Shown here: one piece after another, positions 42,637 to 50,380 of the stretch | How the letters are laid out: every line of letters begins with the position of its first letter | Position numbering within the stretch: position 1 is the stretch's first letter | NCBI RefSeq assembly: GCF_004104055.1 | Contig: NZ_QOVJ01000001.1 | Coordinates: 1,054,001-1,118,000, forward strand | Length of the DNA: 64,000 bases | From: Leeuwenhoekiella aestuarii | GTDB lineage: Bacteria; Bacteroidota; Bacteroidia; Flavobacteriales; Flavobacteriaceae | Reading direction: 5' to 3' | Program-made: the position numbers and the translations under genes | The notes under the pieces: generated by a model | Told to the model about the DNA's origin: nothing | The model's database searches: none | The model's input: only the letters and a program-made list of their open reading frames with translations

Positions 42637-43690
42637 TTAATTTTTTAATGAGATCTACTTCGTCCTGACGATACGGAGTACCATCTTTTCTAAATACATC
42701 GTGAAACCATTCTACCGGCTCATCCCCATTAGCTATAGGCGTATTCCAGGCATAGATGGTGTTGGTTTTGCCATTTACGAGTCCCCAATTGATCGCTCCG
42801 ATCTTGTTTTCAGCAAGCATCGGCAAAGTGTTCGAAAAACGGCTGTCATTGGTGCGCGCCATATATTCGGTACAGATCATCGGGCGGTCGTGTGTTTTTA
42901 AAAGTTCGATCACGCGGCGGTGCATAGCTTCATTTTCATAATCGTGATAGGTGATGATATCAGAATGTTGCGCCTGAAAGGTGTTGAGTTCTTTATACCC
43001 CCAACTCCATAAACCTACAGAAAGCGGCTGACTCGGGTTGACCTCACGCGCCCATTTAAAAACGTTGGTCAGCAAAGGAAGACTCTCGGTGTTCTTATCG
43101 TTATTTCCGGGTTCATTGTATAAATCCCAGAACAAGACGCGCTCATCGTCTTTAAAGGTTTTGATAATATCCTGCACATAGGTTTTAAGTTCCGGGGAGT
43201 TTGCCAGCTCCTTAGAAGCCGGGTAGCCGGGATCTTGCATCCATCCACTGTTGTGCGTTCCTGTTTTAGGTTCGCGTTGTTTCCCGATCTTAGGATTGGC
43301 ATCCCAGACGTCATCAAAGATCACAAAGATGGTTTTGATGTGATGTTTGTCGGCGATGCTCAGGTAATCATCCACCCGATCTTTAAACCCTTCTGTATCG
43401 GCCTTATACGCCAGACTGTGTAAATACACCCGCATCGTATTGAACCCAATACCTTCAGCATAACCCAGTTCGCGGTCTATAGTTTCCGGGTCATAGGTGT
43501 CTTTTTGCCACATTTCCAGTTGGTTGATTGCAGTACTGGGTATAAAATTGGCGCCGGTGATCCAGTCGTGCTCAGCATACCATGCTTTTGCCTTTTCTTT
43601 AGACCATTTGTTAGCGTCTAGATTTGCACCGCTCTGGCTAAAGCCAAAAAAGCCAAGAGCGAGCGCAAAAATTAAGATGGTTTTTTTCAT
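42623..43690 (-). CDS. Secreted clan GH-A glycoside hydrolase (cellulase/GH5-like)
   Basis: A 355-residue protein. The signal peptide ends at FGFSQ (about 19). The TIM barrel carries VLFWDLYNEPGNND with the acid/base Glu in NEP, and PMICTEYMARTNDS with the nucleophile Glu near 275. Barrel strands IGFNTMRVYLHSL and IKTIFVIFDD are clear. Close relatives are annotated as 1,4-beta-xylanase or cellulase-family enzymes; the exact GH family (GH5 or a GH2-related barrel) is not settled from sequence alone. Operon between GH43 (26-nt gap) and mutarotase. Confidence 0.82.
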   Translation of the reverse strand: MKKTILIFALALGFFGFSQSGANLDANKWSKEKAKAWYAEHDWITGANFIPSTAINQLEMWQKDTYDPETIDRELGYAEGIGFNTMRVYLHSLAYKADTEGFKDRVDDYLSIADKHHIKTIFVIFDDVWDANPKIGKQREPKTGTHNSGWMQDPGYPASKELANSPELKTYVQDIIKTFKDDERVLFWDLYNEPGNNDKNTESLPLLTNVFKWAREVNPSQPLSVGLWSWGYKELNTFQAQHSDIITYHDYENEAMHRRVIELLKTHDRPMICTEYMARTNDSRFSNTLPMLAENKIGAINWGLVNGKTNTIYAWNTPIANGDEPVEWFHDVFRKDGTPYRQDEVDLIKKLNDAH

Positions 43691-43716
43691 AATAAATAGC
43701 GTTAGTGTCCTTTAAA

Positions 43717-44748
43717 TTATTTTGAGGGTATGGGTTGTATCACTGAAGTAGGAAAGGGGGTACCTATATACGGGGTGCCATCCTCCTGCCAGTACAGGCG
43801 TTGCATGCGCGGGGAGCGTTTGTTGCCACAGCCTTCTCCGGGATTGGAATTGGCGTGGTATAAGATCCAGTCTTCTTTTCCGTCAGGAGATTTAAAAAAT
43901 GAATTGTGCCCGGGGGCGTACACGCTGTTTTCTGGAGTTTGTTTAAATAGGGGAGCTTCTTTTTTGCTCCAGGCAGTGGCATCCATAGGATCGTTTCCTG
44001 TAAGGCTCAGCAGACCCAGCGCATAGTGATCGGTCCAGCAGCCACTCGCCGAAAACACAATAAACAGGTTCCCGTCGTGCTCTAGAAACTGCGGCCCTTC
44101 ATTTACGCTTACGTGCGCGGGATTACCGGCAGTACCCAGATCTCCGTTCAATTCCCAGGGGTAGGTAGGCGAACTGATCTTAACCCGTTTTCCTGAAATA
44201 GTGAGGGGATCGCTCATCTTTGCGATAAAAATATCCTGCTGCCCGTTCGTATCTCCTTCCCAACCTGACCAAGCCATATAGAGTTGGTCCTTATACATAT
44301 ACACGTTGCCGTCTATAGCCCATTTGTCTGAAGGTGCTGCGAGTTTACCTTTAAATTCCCAGTGATCATTTAAAGGGTCTGCAGTAGTATTCTCCAATAC
44401 ATACATGCGGTGGTTTTCATTAGTGCCGTTATCTGCAGCTACATATACATACCATTTATGGTCTATATAATGAATCTCAGGCGCCCATATATCCTTGCTA
44501 TACATCGTATTTGCAGGAGGGGTCCAGATGGTTTTAGATACTGCATCCCTAAGGTTTGCAAGATTTTTGGTTTTCCAAAGCACCACACCGTTGCCCGTCG
44601 TATGGGTGTAGTAGTAATAGCCATCTACATAAACGCTAAACGGGTCTGCCCCTGAATCTAATAAGGGATTCTGAAAAGTTTGCGCCTGATTGCCCCACGA
44701 AAAGAAGAGGGACAGGATCACAATGGTGTGACTGATATAGTGTTTCAT
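43717..44748 (-). CDS. Secreted GH43 family enzyme (arabinofuranosidase/xylosidase-type)
   Basis: 343 residues from the ATG at 44748; a frame to 44859 adds a non-signal leader. Signal peptide to about residue 22 (WGNQAQ). The five-bladed propeller shows the three catalytic carboxylates: Asp in GADPFSVYVDGYYY (base), Asp in WAIDGNVYMYKDQLY (pKa modulator) and Glu in NEGPQFLEHDGNLF (acid). SKDIWAPEIHYIDHKWYVYV is typical of the family. It is the first gene of the operon with the GH-A enzyme and mutarotase. The linkage specificity is undetermined. Confidence 0.88.
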   Translation of the reverse strand: MKHYISHTIVILSLFFSWGNQAQTFQNPLLDSGADPFSVYVDGYYYYTHTTGNGVVLWKTKNLANLRDAVSKTIWTPPANTMYSKDIWAPEIHYIDHKWYVYVAADNGTNENHRMYVLENTTADPLNDHWEFKGKLAAPSDKWAIDGNVYMYKDQLYMAWSGWEGDTNGQQDIFIAKMSDPLTISGKRVKISSPTYPWELNGDLGTAGNPAHVSVNEGPQFLEHDGNLFIVFSASGCWTDHYALGLLSLTGNDPMDATAWSKKEAPLFKQTPENSVYAPGHNSFFKSPDGKEDWILYHANSNPGEGCGNKRSPRMQRLYWQEDGTPYIGTPFPTSVIQPIPSK

Positions 44749-44944
44749 AAGTATTAAGTGCAACCGGCAATTAGCCGAAAACGTTATAGTGACGAAATTC
44801 AGAAAATACAGATTATTGGGGGGCTTGGCTTGGCTCATTCTTGCAATAGATTGTTTCAAAATGCCTGATTTTTCTAGTAAACGGGCATAATGAGACGATT
44901 TGATGAGCTTTGAGATGAAATTTTCTGAAGAAAAAATGGTGAAC

Positions 44945-44956
44945 TGACAAAAGTCA
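44945..44956. promoter_or_regulatory. Crp/Fnr-type box upstream of the 94-aa membrane protein/hemN genes
   Basis: TGACAAAAGTCA is a palindrome of TGAC-N4-GTCA. Exactly 23 nt downstream is TACTTTTA (44980-44987), close to the TAnnTTTG -7 element, putting the box centre near -42. The same box, reverse complemented, is at 56528-56539. Confidence 0.65.
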
Positions 44957-45021
44957 TAAAATAGGCTGAAGCGGTCTGGTACTTTTACCGGGTAATTTGA
45001 TAACCATTAAATTTTTCAGGT

Positions 45022-45306
45022 ATGACCACTTTTTCAAAACTTCAAAACGATTTTACCCATAACATCATTGGGTATTCTGCAATAGGAATTATTCTAAGCA
45101 CCTGTTTAGGTTCGGTAGCTGTGATGACTACATTGATGCACGGGCATCATATAGTACCCATGTTTTTTGTGATGCTTAGCGTCGTTTTTTGCAGTTTACA
45201 CAATGCTTCGATCCTTACGGTTCAAAAACCCGGATTGATCTTTAAACTATTAGTCACAAGTACTGTAGTTAATGTGTTGATAATTATTGGAGGATTGATT
45301 CTTTGA
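45022..45306 (+). CDS. Small membrane protein, 94 aa, upstream of hemN
   Basis: Three membrane segments are likely (about 16-37, 44-62 and 70-93), and the loop between the first two includes MHGHH. The family is not recognised. It has a Crp/Fnr-type box in front and lies 113 nt before hemN, so it may be part of the microaerobic response. The His residues could bind heme or copper; that is a guess from composition. Confidence 0.65.
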   Translation: MTTFSKLQNDFTHNIIGYSAIGIILSTCLGSVAVMTTLMHGHHIVPMFFVMLSVVFCSLHNASILTVQKPGLIFKLLVTSTVVNVLIIIGGLIL

Positions 45307-45365
45307 CAGGGGTGAGAGCAACGAAGCTCTTTTAAGGATCAGTTGATTCAATTTTTTTTAACCAG

Positions 45366-45408
45366 GCTTCCGGAAATCTGAAAACAGATCTCCGGAAGCT
45401 ATTTTTGA
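45366..45408 (+). terminator. Terminator-like hairpin just before hemN
   Basis: GCTTCCGGA (45366-45374) and TCCGGAAGC (45391-45399) pair perfectly, and ATCTG/CAGAT extend the stem inside. TATTTTTGATTTTT follows. It ends only 12-20 nt before the hemN ATG (45420), so it is both the terminator of the 94-aa gene and part of, or an attenuator in, the hemN leader. Confidence 0.7.
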
Positions 45409-45419
45409 TTTTTCGAGTT

Positions 45420-46784
45420 ATGCATATTCCCTTAATAACCAAATACAATGTTCCCGGTCCCCGATACACCAGCTACCCAACGGTACCGTATTGGGACAAT
45501 GAGAACTTCAGTCTCAAAGACTGGAAAGACACCTTTAAAAAAAGCTTTTCAGCAAGTAATAAAAAAGAAGGGATCAGTCTGTATATACACTTACCCTTTT
45601 GTGAATCCATGTGCACCTTTTGCGGATGTACCAAGCGCATTACCAAAAACCACAGCCTCGAAGCCCCGTATATTAAAGCCGTATTGAAAGAACTCACCTT
45701 GTACCGGGATTTAGTAGGAGAACGCCCGGTGATACAACAAATACATTTAGGTGGAGGTACTCCTACCTTTTTTTCAGAAGCAAATCTGGCTACGCTCATG
45801 ACGGGTATTTTTAAAGTAGCGGATAAAGCTGCAGCTTGTGAGATGAGTTTTGAAGGCCATCCCAATAATACCACGCTGGAGCATTTAGAAACGCTGGCTT
45901 CGTTTGGTTTTACACGGGTGTGTTATGGGGTACAGGATTATAACGAAACCGTTCAAAAAGCCATCAACCGTATTCAGCCCTTTGCCCACGTGCAGCGCGC
46001 AACCGATCAGGCGCGACAAGCGGGCTATACCTCAGTGGGGCATGATATTATTTATGGACTCCCTTTTCAAACCCTGGACTGTGTAAAAAATACTATAGAA
46101 AAAACCATACAGTTATTCCCAGATCGCATCGCCTTTTACAGCTATGCACACGTGCCGTGGATTAAAGGCAACGGGCAGCGCGGTTATGATGCCGCCAATT
46201 TGCCTACGGCGGAAGAAAAGCGGGAGCAGTATGAGACTGGTAAGCAATTGCTGCTCGAAGCCGGTTATGTGGAGATCGGAATGGATCATTTTGCATTGCC
46301 TACTGATGATCTGTATCACGCCCAACAAGAAGAACGCATTCACCGTAATTTTATGGGCTATAATGCTTCTAAAACCCAGGTGATGCTGGGGTTGGGTGTT
46401 TCTGCTATCAGTGACAGCTGGTACAGTTTTGCACAAAATGTAAAAGGACTCTCTGAATACTATCACCTGCTTGAAAATAACATACTGCCCATTTTTAGAG
46501 GACATATGCTAACCGATGAAGATTTGAAAATCCGTAAGCATATCCTGAATCTGATGTGTCACTTTAAGACAAGCTGGAACGGACCTGCACTGTACTTTGA
46601 GGAGTTACCAGAAGTGTTGATCAAGCTGAAAGAACTGGAAGCAGACGGATTGCTGGTTTTTGAAACTAAAGCACTTCGCGTAACTGAAAAAGGAAAGCCT
46701 TTTGTACGCAATATCTGTTTGCCTTTTGATTTGCGTTTGCAGCGTAACAAACCGGAAACTAAACTGTTTTCCATGACGGTTTAG
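45420..46784 (+). CDS. hemN: Oxygen-independent coproporphyrinogen III oxidase HemN
   Basis: 454 residues from the ATG at 45420, the usual length. The start VPGPRYTSYPTVPYWD is typical of HemN. The radical SAM motif is CESMCTFCGC (CxxxCxxC plus a fourth Cys), binding the 4Fe-4S cluster. LGGGTPTFF and the HemN-specific C-terminal domain (IRKHILNLMCHF) follow. It decarboxylates coproporphyrinogen III without oxygen in heme synthesis. It lies near the cbb3 oxidase cluster, and its transcript may be started from the Fnr box at 44945. Confidence 0.94.
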   Translation: MHIPLITKYNVPGPRYTSYPTVPYWDNENFSLKDWKDTFKKSFSASNKKEGISLYIHLPFCESMCTFCGCTKRITKNHSLEAPYIKAVLKELTLYRDLVGERPVIQQIHLGGGTPTFFSEANLATLMTGIFKVADKAAACEMSFEGHPNNTTLEHLETLASFGFTRVCYGVQDYNETVQKAINRIQPFAHVQRATDQARQAGYTSVGHDIIYGLPFQTLDCVKNTIEKTIQLFPDRIAFYSYAHVPWIKGNGQRGYDAANLPTAEEKREQYETGKQLLLEAGYVEIGMDHFALPTDDLYHAQQEERIHRNFMGYNASKTQVMLGLGVSAISDSWYSFAQNVKGLSEYYHLLENNILPIFRGHMLTDEDLKIRKHILNLMCHFKTSWNGPALYFEELPEVLIKLKELEADGLLVFETKALRVTEKGKPFVRNICLPFDLRLQRNKPETKLFSMTV

Positions 46785-46945
46785 AAGATTACCTTTCATT
46801 TAATTTTAGTTGGTAAAACCTGTCTTGAATGCTGATTATTTAGTGTTTGAGACAGGTTTTTTTTAACTCGCTGTCGCTTATTGGTTTTGGAGCTCATGAA
46901 TCTCCTGCCGGAGATTCGCACATTCGAGTTTCTTTAGGATATTCT

Positions 46946-47029
46946 GTTCATTTTCTTTGCTTCTCCAAAGAAAACGAACCAAAAGAAAAGAGCCCCTCGC
47001 TTAGGAATTTTTCGCCTTATGGGCGAAAA
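46946..47029 (+). repeat. Repeat-family hairpin pair
   Basis: Palindrome 46946-46979 (GTTCATTTTCTTTG ... CAAAGAAAACGAAC), then TTTTCGCC (47009-47016)/GGCGAAAA (47022-47029). Same order as 9814-9896. Before it, 46785-46945 shows only an ATTCGAGTTT-type boundary remnant. Confidence 0.68.
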
Positions 47030-47188
47030 CCGCCTTGTCAGCTCCGCGTCGCTATCGCTCCTGTCCTTCGGAGCTTCCTGTAGCTATTCTGAACCGAGGT
47101 AATTTACAATTCGTTTACCCTTCGGGTATGAATACGTATAATTTTATTCTTGTATCTATAATCTCAAGTCTAATGGAATGCTAGTACC

Positions 47189-47360
47189 GGCCTATCAGGA
47201 GGTTCTCGTTAAATTTGCGGTGAGCGCAGCGTAGCAGGCGGTTCTGTTTGAGGCCAGCGGCCGAGTTAAGCGCATGCAGCGGAGCGAACAAAAAATTTAG
47301 AGAAGCTCCTGTCAGCCTAGATTTTTTTGGTTCGTTTTTTCATCGATGGAAAAAATGAAC
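47189..47360 (+). repeat. Giant-hairpin repeat unit, class I, with second hairpin
   Basis: Unit 47189-47318 (GGCCTATCAGGAGGTTCTCG to AGAAGCTCCTGTCAGCCT); T-run; second hairpin 47330-47360 (GTTCGTTTTTTC ... GAAAAAATGAAC). It lies 3' of hemN in the sense direction. The last 80 nt before the TauE/SafE gene show nothing. Confidence 0.8.
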
Positions 47361-47442
47361 AGAAAGATGAATAGAAGTTAACAGTTCACTCGCATACAAA
47401 CTGTGGTAAAAAAGAAAATACGACATGTAAACCTCATAGCCT

Positions 47443-48150
47443 TCAATGACAACTATGCCTCGCCTCCACCTGGGCAACCGTTACTTTTTCGGAGGGGGAA
47501 ACATAGGGAATACCCAATCCGAGGCCGCGAAGTATAAACAAGCAACCCATTAGGATCACCAGTGCCGGAATGAGTTTGACGATACGTCTTTTGGCTTTGC
47601 CTTTTAGAAAATTACCCAGATAAATCGCGGAGGTCATCAGGGGGATGGTGCCTAAACCAAAGAGCAGCATATACAGACTCCCGTTAAATGCGCCGCCGGT
47701 ACCCAGAGCACCAAACACCGCCATATATACCAGCCCACAGGGAAGCAAACCGTTTAGTAAGCCCAGCGTAAAAAAAGTGCTTTTGCGTTTGTTCTTGAGC
47801 TGTTGTCCCAAAGCCGATTTGATTTGGCCCACCAGTTTGTAAGCCGGTTTTGACAGGTTATAGCGGTTAAAGATGCGGGTAGGGATTACCACTGCGCTAA
47901 TCATCAATACCCCTACGGCAATAGAGAGTTGTTGTTGCAGCCCAAACAGATTGAGGCGTTCACCCACGGCTCCAAACAGAAAACCGATGAGCGCATAGGT
48001 GAGTAGCCTCCCGCTGTGGTAGCTGAGTATCTGCAGAAACTTTTTAAACGGATTGCGGTGATCTACCGGCATTAAAAATGCGATAGGCCCACACATCCCC
48101 ACGCAGTGCAAACTGCCTAAAAGCCCAAAAAGTAATGCCGTTGCGATCAT
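47443..48150 (-). CDS. TauE/SafE-type (CcoH-cluster) membrane protein, likely oxidase copper assembly
   Basis: 235 residues from the ATG at 48150; a TTG at 48156 overlapping the fixH stop is possible. Six membrane segments. The N-terminus LLGSLHCVGMCGPIAF is the classic start of the 'sulfite exporter TauE/SafE' family members found in cbb3 clusters, with Cys and His that could carry copper. NGLLPCGLVYMAVFGALGTG is the second-half signature. In cbb3 oxidase clusters such proteins are linked to copper loading. Last gene of the leftward cco operon, with 2 nt between it and fixH. Confidence 0.85.
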   Translation of the reverse strand: MIATALLFGLLGSLHCVGMCGPIAFLMPVDHRNPFKKFLQILSYHSGRLLTYALIGFLFGAVGERLNLFGLQQQLSIAVGVLMISAVVIPTRIFNRYNLSKPAYKLVGQIKSALGQQLKNKRKSTFFTLGLLNGLLPCGLVYMAVFGALGTGGAFNGSLYMLLFGLGTIPLMTSAIYLGNFLKGKAKRRIVKLIPALVILMGCLFILRGLGLGIPYVSPSEKVTVAQVEARHSCH

Positions 48151-48152
48151 AA

Positions 48153-48599
48153 TCAATAGGTTATTTCATCCTCAAAGCGGTATTTTTTACCAGCGTATTC
48201 CCAGGTGATGGTAATGTTCCAGCGACCGCCTACCAGGCGTTTGTCAGGTATGAGCAAATTAGAAGATGACAGGCGTATGGGCATGTCAAAATCAAGTTGC
48301 CGGGCAGACGGTCTATACAGGAACACTGTGCCGGTAATGGCTTTAGGATCTAGATTTTGAGGAAATGCAATGAGGTAACCTGCTTCGGTTTTGGTGCCGG
48401 TTACCGGTATTTCAAGCTTACTGCTGTTTGCTGAGGCGTCAATGGCCGCCTGCAGATTCATCTCATGCTTGTAATAATCTTCGATGACCAGGTCGTAGCT
48501 GTACTTCTGGTCTGTTGACATGGTAATCACAAAGTACATGATAAAGCTCATAAAGCCTACCATCCCAATGACGAGTCCGGTTCCCCAATTGAATTTCAT
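48153..48599 (-). CDS. fixH: FixH family cbb3 oxidase assembly protein
   Basis: A 148-residue protein. One N-terminal membrane segment (about 5-27, NWGTGLVIGMVGFMSFIMYF) then a periplasmic beta domain with LVIEDYYKHEMNLQAAID, the FixH/CcoH signature, and GGRWNITITWEYAGKKYRFE at the end. FixH (CcoH) is needed for cbb3 assembly and stability. It is in the expected place after ccoG. Confidence 0.88.
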   Translation of the reverse strand: MKFNWGTGLVIGMVGFMSFIMYFVITMSTDQKYSYDLVIEDYYKHEMNLQAAIDASANSSKLEIPVTGTKTEAGYLIAFPQNLDPKAITGTVFLYRPSARQLDFDMPIRLSSSNLLIPDKRLVGGRWNITITWEYAGKKYRFEDEITY

Positions 48600-48652
48600 A
48601 GTTTCAGTATTTTAAATAATTAATGCTTTCGCCAAAACATATTACATTAGAT

Positions 48653-48678
48653 TGTCAGTCTGAGCCTGTCGAAGACTA
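48653..48678. repeat. Small CTGAGCCTGTCGAAG repeat
   Basis: TGTCAGTCTGAGCCTGTCGA and on; the reverse-oriented form is at 30753-30775. The 190 nt between fixH and the small Cys-rich frame hold nothing else. Confidence 0.5.
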
Positions 48679-48790
48679 TTTGGCTCTCAGTGTATTGAGA
48701 ACTTCGACTCCCGGAATATCGGGGCAGTTAGACACCTTAAGGTTACTTTTGCGACCTCTTCTATTTCGTTAAAAATCGTCCCCGCCAGGA

Positions 48791-48940
48791 TCAGTCATAC
48801 TTTTTAGCCAGTTCCTCCTGACTCAGGGCTTTTTTCTTTTTTTGCTCCTCCTTGATTAAACGCACTTTGCAGTGTTGATTTTGACCGGGGTTTCCGTTTT
48901 TGCAGCCCATGCAGCAATTGTGTTTTTTTGTAGTTTCCAT
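48791..48940 (-). CDS. Small Cys-rich protein in the cco operon, 49 aa
   Basis: ATG at 48940, TGA at 48791. The N-terminal third is KKHNCCMGCKNGNPGQNQHC (residues 5-24: four Cys, two His), and the rest is a Lys/Glu-rich helix ending AKKYD. It starts only 7 nt after the ccoG stop (48948) and is on the same strand, so it is co-transcribed. CCxxC-type clusters bind copper or zinc. I do not know a named family. A role in copper delivery to the oxidase is an inference from composition and place. Confidence 0.6.
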   Translation of the reverse strand: METTKKHNCCMGCKNGNPGQNQHCKVRLIKEEQKKKKALSQEELAKKYD

Positions 48941-48947
48941 AATCGTA

Positions 48948-50369
48948 TTATTTATAGCTTCTGGGGCCCAAAAAGATGGTGCTGGTGGTCTCTATAAGAC
49001 GCGCACCACTGTAGACTCCTATTTTTAGTTTTTCCTTTTCGCCTTCAAGCGTGTAGGGATTGATCTCGATAAAAAGCGTGCCTTCAGCAAGTCCCTGGGC
49101 CGGTACGTTGAGCATCTCCTGAGAGACCACTCGAATGCTTCCGCTGTGCGAAATCAATTCAAAGTGCACGTCTTCAATCTCCTTTGTGGTTTTATTGATG
49201 AGCTTAAAAGTGTACACATTGCTGATGAGGTCATCGGCCTTATGCTCATACAATTGCCCCGGTAAGCGCAGCACATTGGCTTCTACATCATTTCGTAAAA
49301 ACAGCATTCCGCTCAGCACCCCAATGAGAATAACCAATACGGCGGTATAACCTTTAAGCCGGGGGGTGAATTGAAACTTCGTCTTCTTTTCAATGTGTTC
49401 TTCACTGGCATAGCGGATAAGATCTTTAGGCAGATTTACGGCCTCCATCATCTGGTTACAGGCATCGATACAGGCGGTACAGTTCACACATTCCAGCTGG
49501 GTGCCGTTGCGGATGTCTATCCCCGTAGGACATACGTGCACACACTGAAAACAGTCAATACAATCGCCTTTTCCGGTAGCTTCACGGTCTTCGTTCTTTT
49601 TAAATTTAGCCCTGCCGGCTTCTTTCTCTCCGCGTTTGTAATCGTAGGCTACCACGATAGACTTGGTGTCGAGCAGCACACCCTGCAGCCTGCCGTAGGG
49701 ACAAACGATGATGCATACCTGCTCGCGAAACCAGGCAAATACAAAATAGAATACCGCCGTAAAAATCAACAGGGAGACCAGGGTGCTGCTGTGATTTGCA
49801 GGTCCGTCTACGATATACTGCAGCAAGCGGTCGCTGCCGATGAGATAGGCCAGAAACACGTTGGCAATGAGAAACGAGATCACAAAGAATACCGACCATT
49901 TAAGCAGGCGTTTACGGATTTTCTCGGCATTCCACGACATATTGTTGAGGCGAATTTGTTTCCCGCGATCGCCGTCAATCCAGTACTCAATTCTGCGGAA
50001 GACCATTTCCATAAAAATGGTCTGGGGGCACACCCACCCGCAAAAGAGGCGACCAAAGGCCACTGTAAACAGTACGATAAATACAACTCCGGTTATCATA
50101 ATGATGACAAAGAGGTGAAAATCCTGCGGCCAGAATGGAAATCCTAAAATGTTGAAGCGTCGCTCCAGCACGTTGAACATCAGAAACTGATTGCCGTTGA
50201 TGTGAACAAACGGAGCGGCAATTAAAAAGATCAGCAGGACATAGCTCACCAGTTTGCGGTACTCGTAGAGTTTACCCACCGGTTTTTTGGGATACACCCA
50301 CGCGCGTTTACCCGACTCGTTGATGGTACCTATACTGTCTCTAAAATGTTCCTGATCCTGAGAAGCCAT
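48948..50369 (-). CDS. ccoG: Cytochrome c oxidase accessory protein CcoG (FixG/RdxA)
   Basis: A 473-residue protein. Several membrane segments; the 4Fe-4S domain is CIDCFQCVHVCPTGIDI and CVNCTACIDAC (two clusters). CGWVCPQTIFMEMVFRRIEYWI and CIIVCPYGRLQG are the other conserved Cys stretches of the family. A C-terminal Ig-like domain follows (residues about 360-470). CcoG reduces copper for insertion into cbb3 oxidase. It is 11 nt after ccoP, in one operon. Confidence 0.94.
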   Translation of the reverse strand: MASQDQEHFRDSIGTINESGKRAWVYPKKPVGKLYEYRKLVSYVLLIFLIAAPFVHINGNQFLMFNVLERRFNILGFPFWPQDFHLFVIIMITGVVFIVLFTVAFGRLFCGWVCPQTIFMEMVFRRIEYWIDGDRGKQIRLNNMSWNAEKIRKRLLKWSVFFVISFLIANVFLAYLIGSDRLLQYIVDGPANHSSTLVSLLIFTAVFYFVFAWFREQVCIIVCPYGRLQGVLLDTKSIVVAYDYKRGEKEAGRAKFKKNEDREATGKGDCIDCFQCVHVCPTGIDIRNGTQLECVNCTACIDACNQMMEAVNLPKDLIRYASEEHIEKKTKFQFTPRLKGYTAVLVILIGVLSGMLFLRNDVEANVLRLPGQLYEHKADDLISNVYTFKLINKTTKEIEDVHFELISHSGSIRVVSQEMLNVPAQGLAEGTLFIEINPYTLEGEKEKLKIGVYSGARLIETTSTIFLGPRSYK

Positions 50370-50380
50370 GGCTTTGTTTT

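Noticed and set aside
9787-47083. Short plus-strand frames at 9787-10107 and 46847-47083 that share a stretch of protein sequence
   Set aside because: The shared part is the repeat-family segment with GTTCATTTTC and TTTTCGCC hairpins; base pairing rather than codon structure is conserved.
9486-47360. Retron msr-msd or group II intron RNA
   Set aside because: The giant hairpins have no reverse transcriptase gene next to any copy in this window and lack group II domain V features.
9486-47360. Insertion sequences
   Set aside because: No transposase frame, whole or broken, is found in any of the repeat clusters; only a non-autonomous element would fit.
49371-50147. 258-codon frame antisense to ccoG
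   Set aside because: The sense strand holds an intact, well-recognised ccoG; the antisense frame has no signature.
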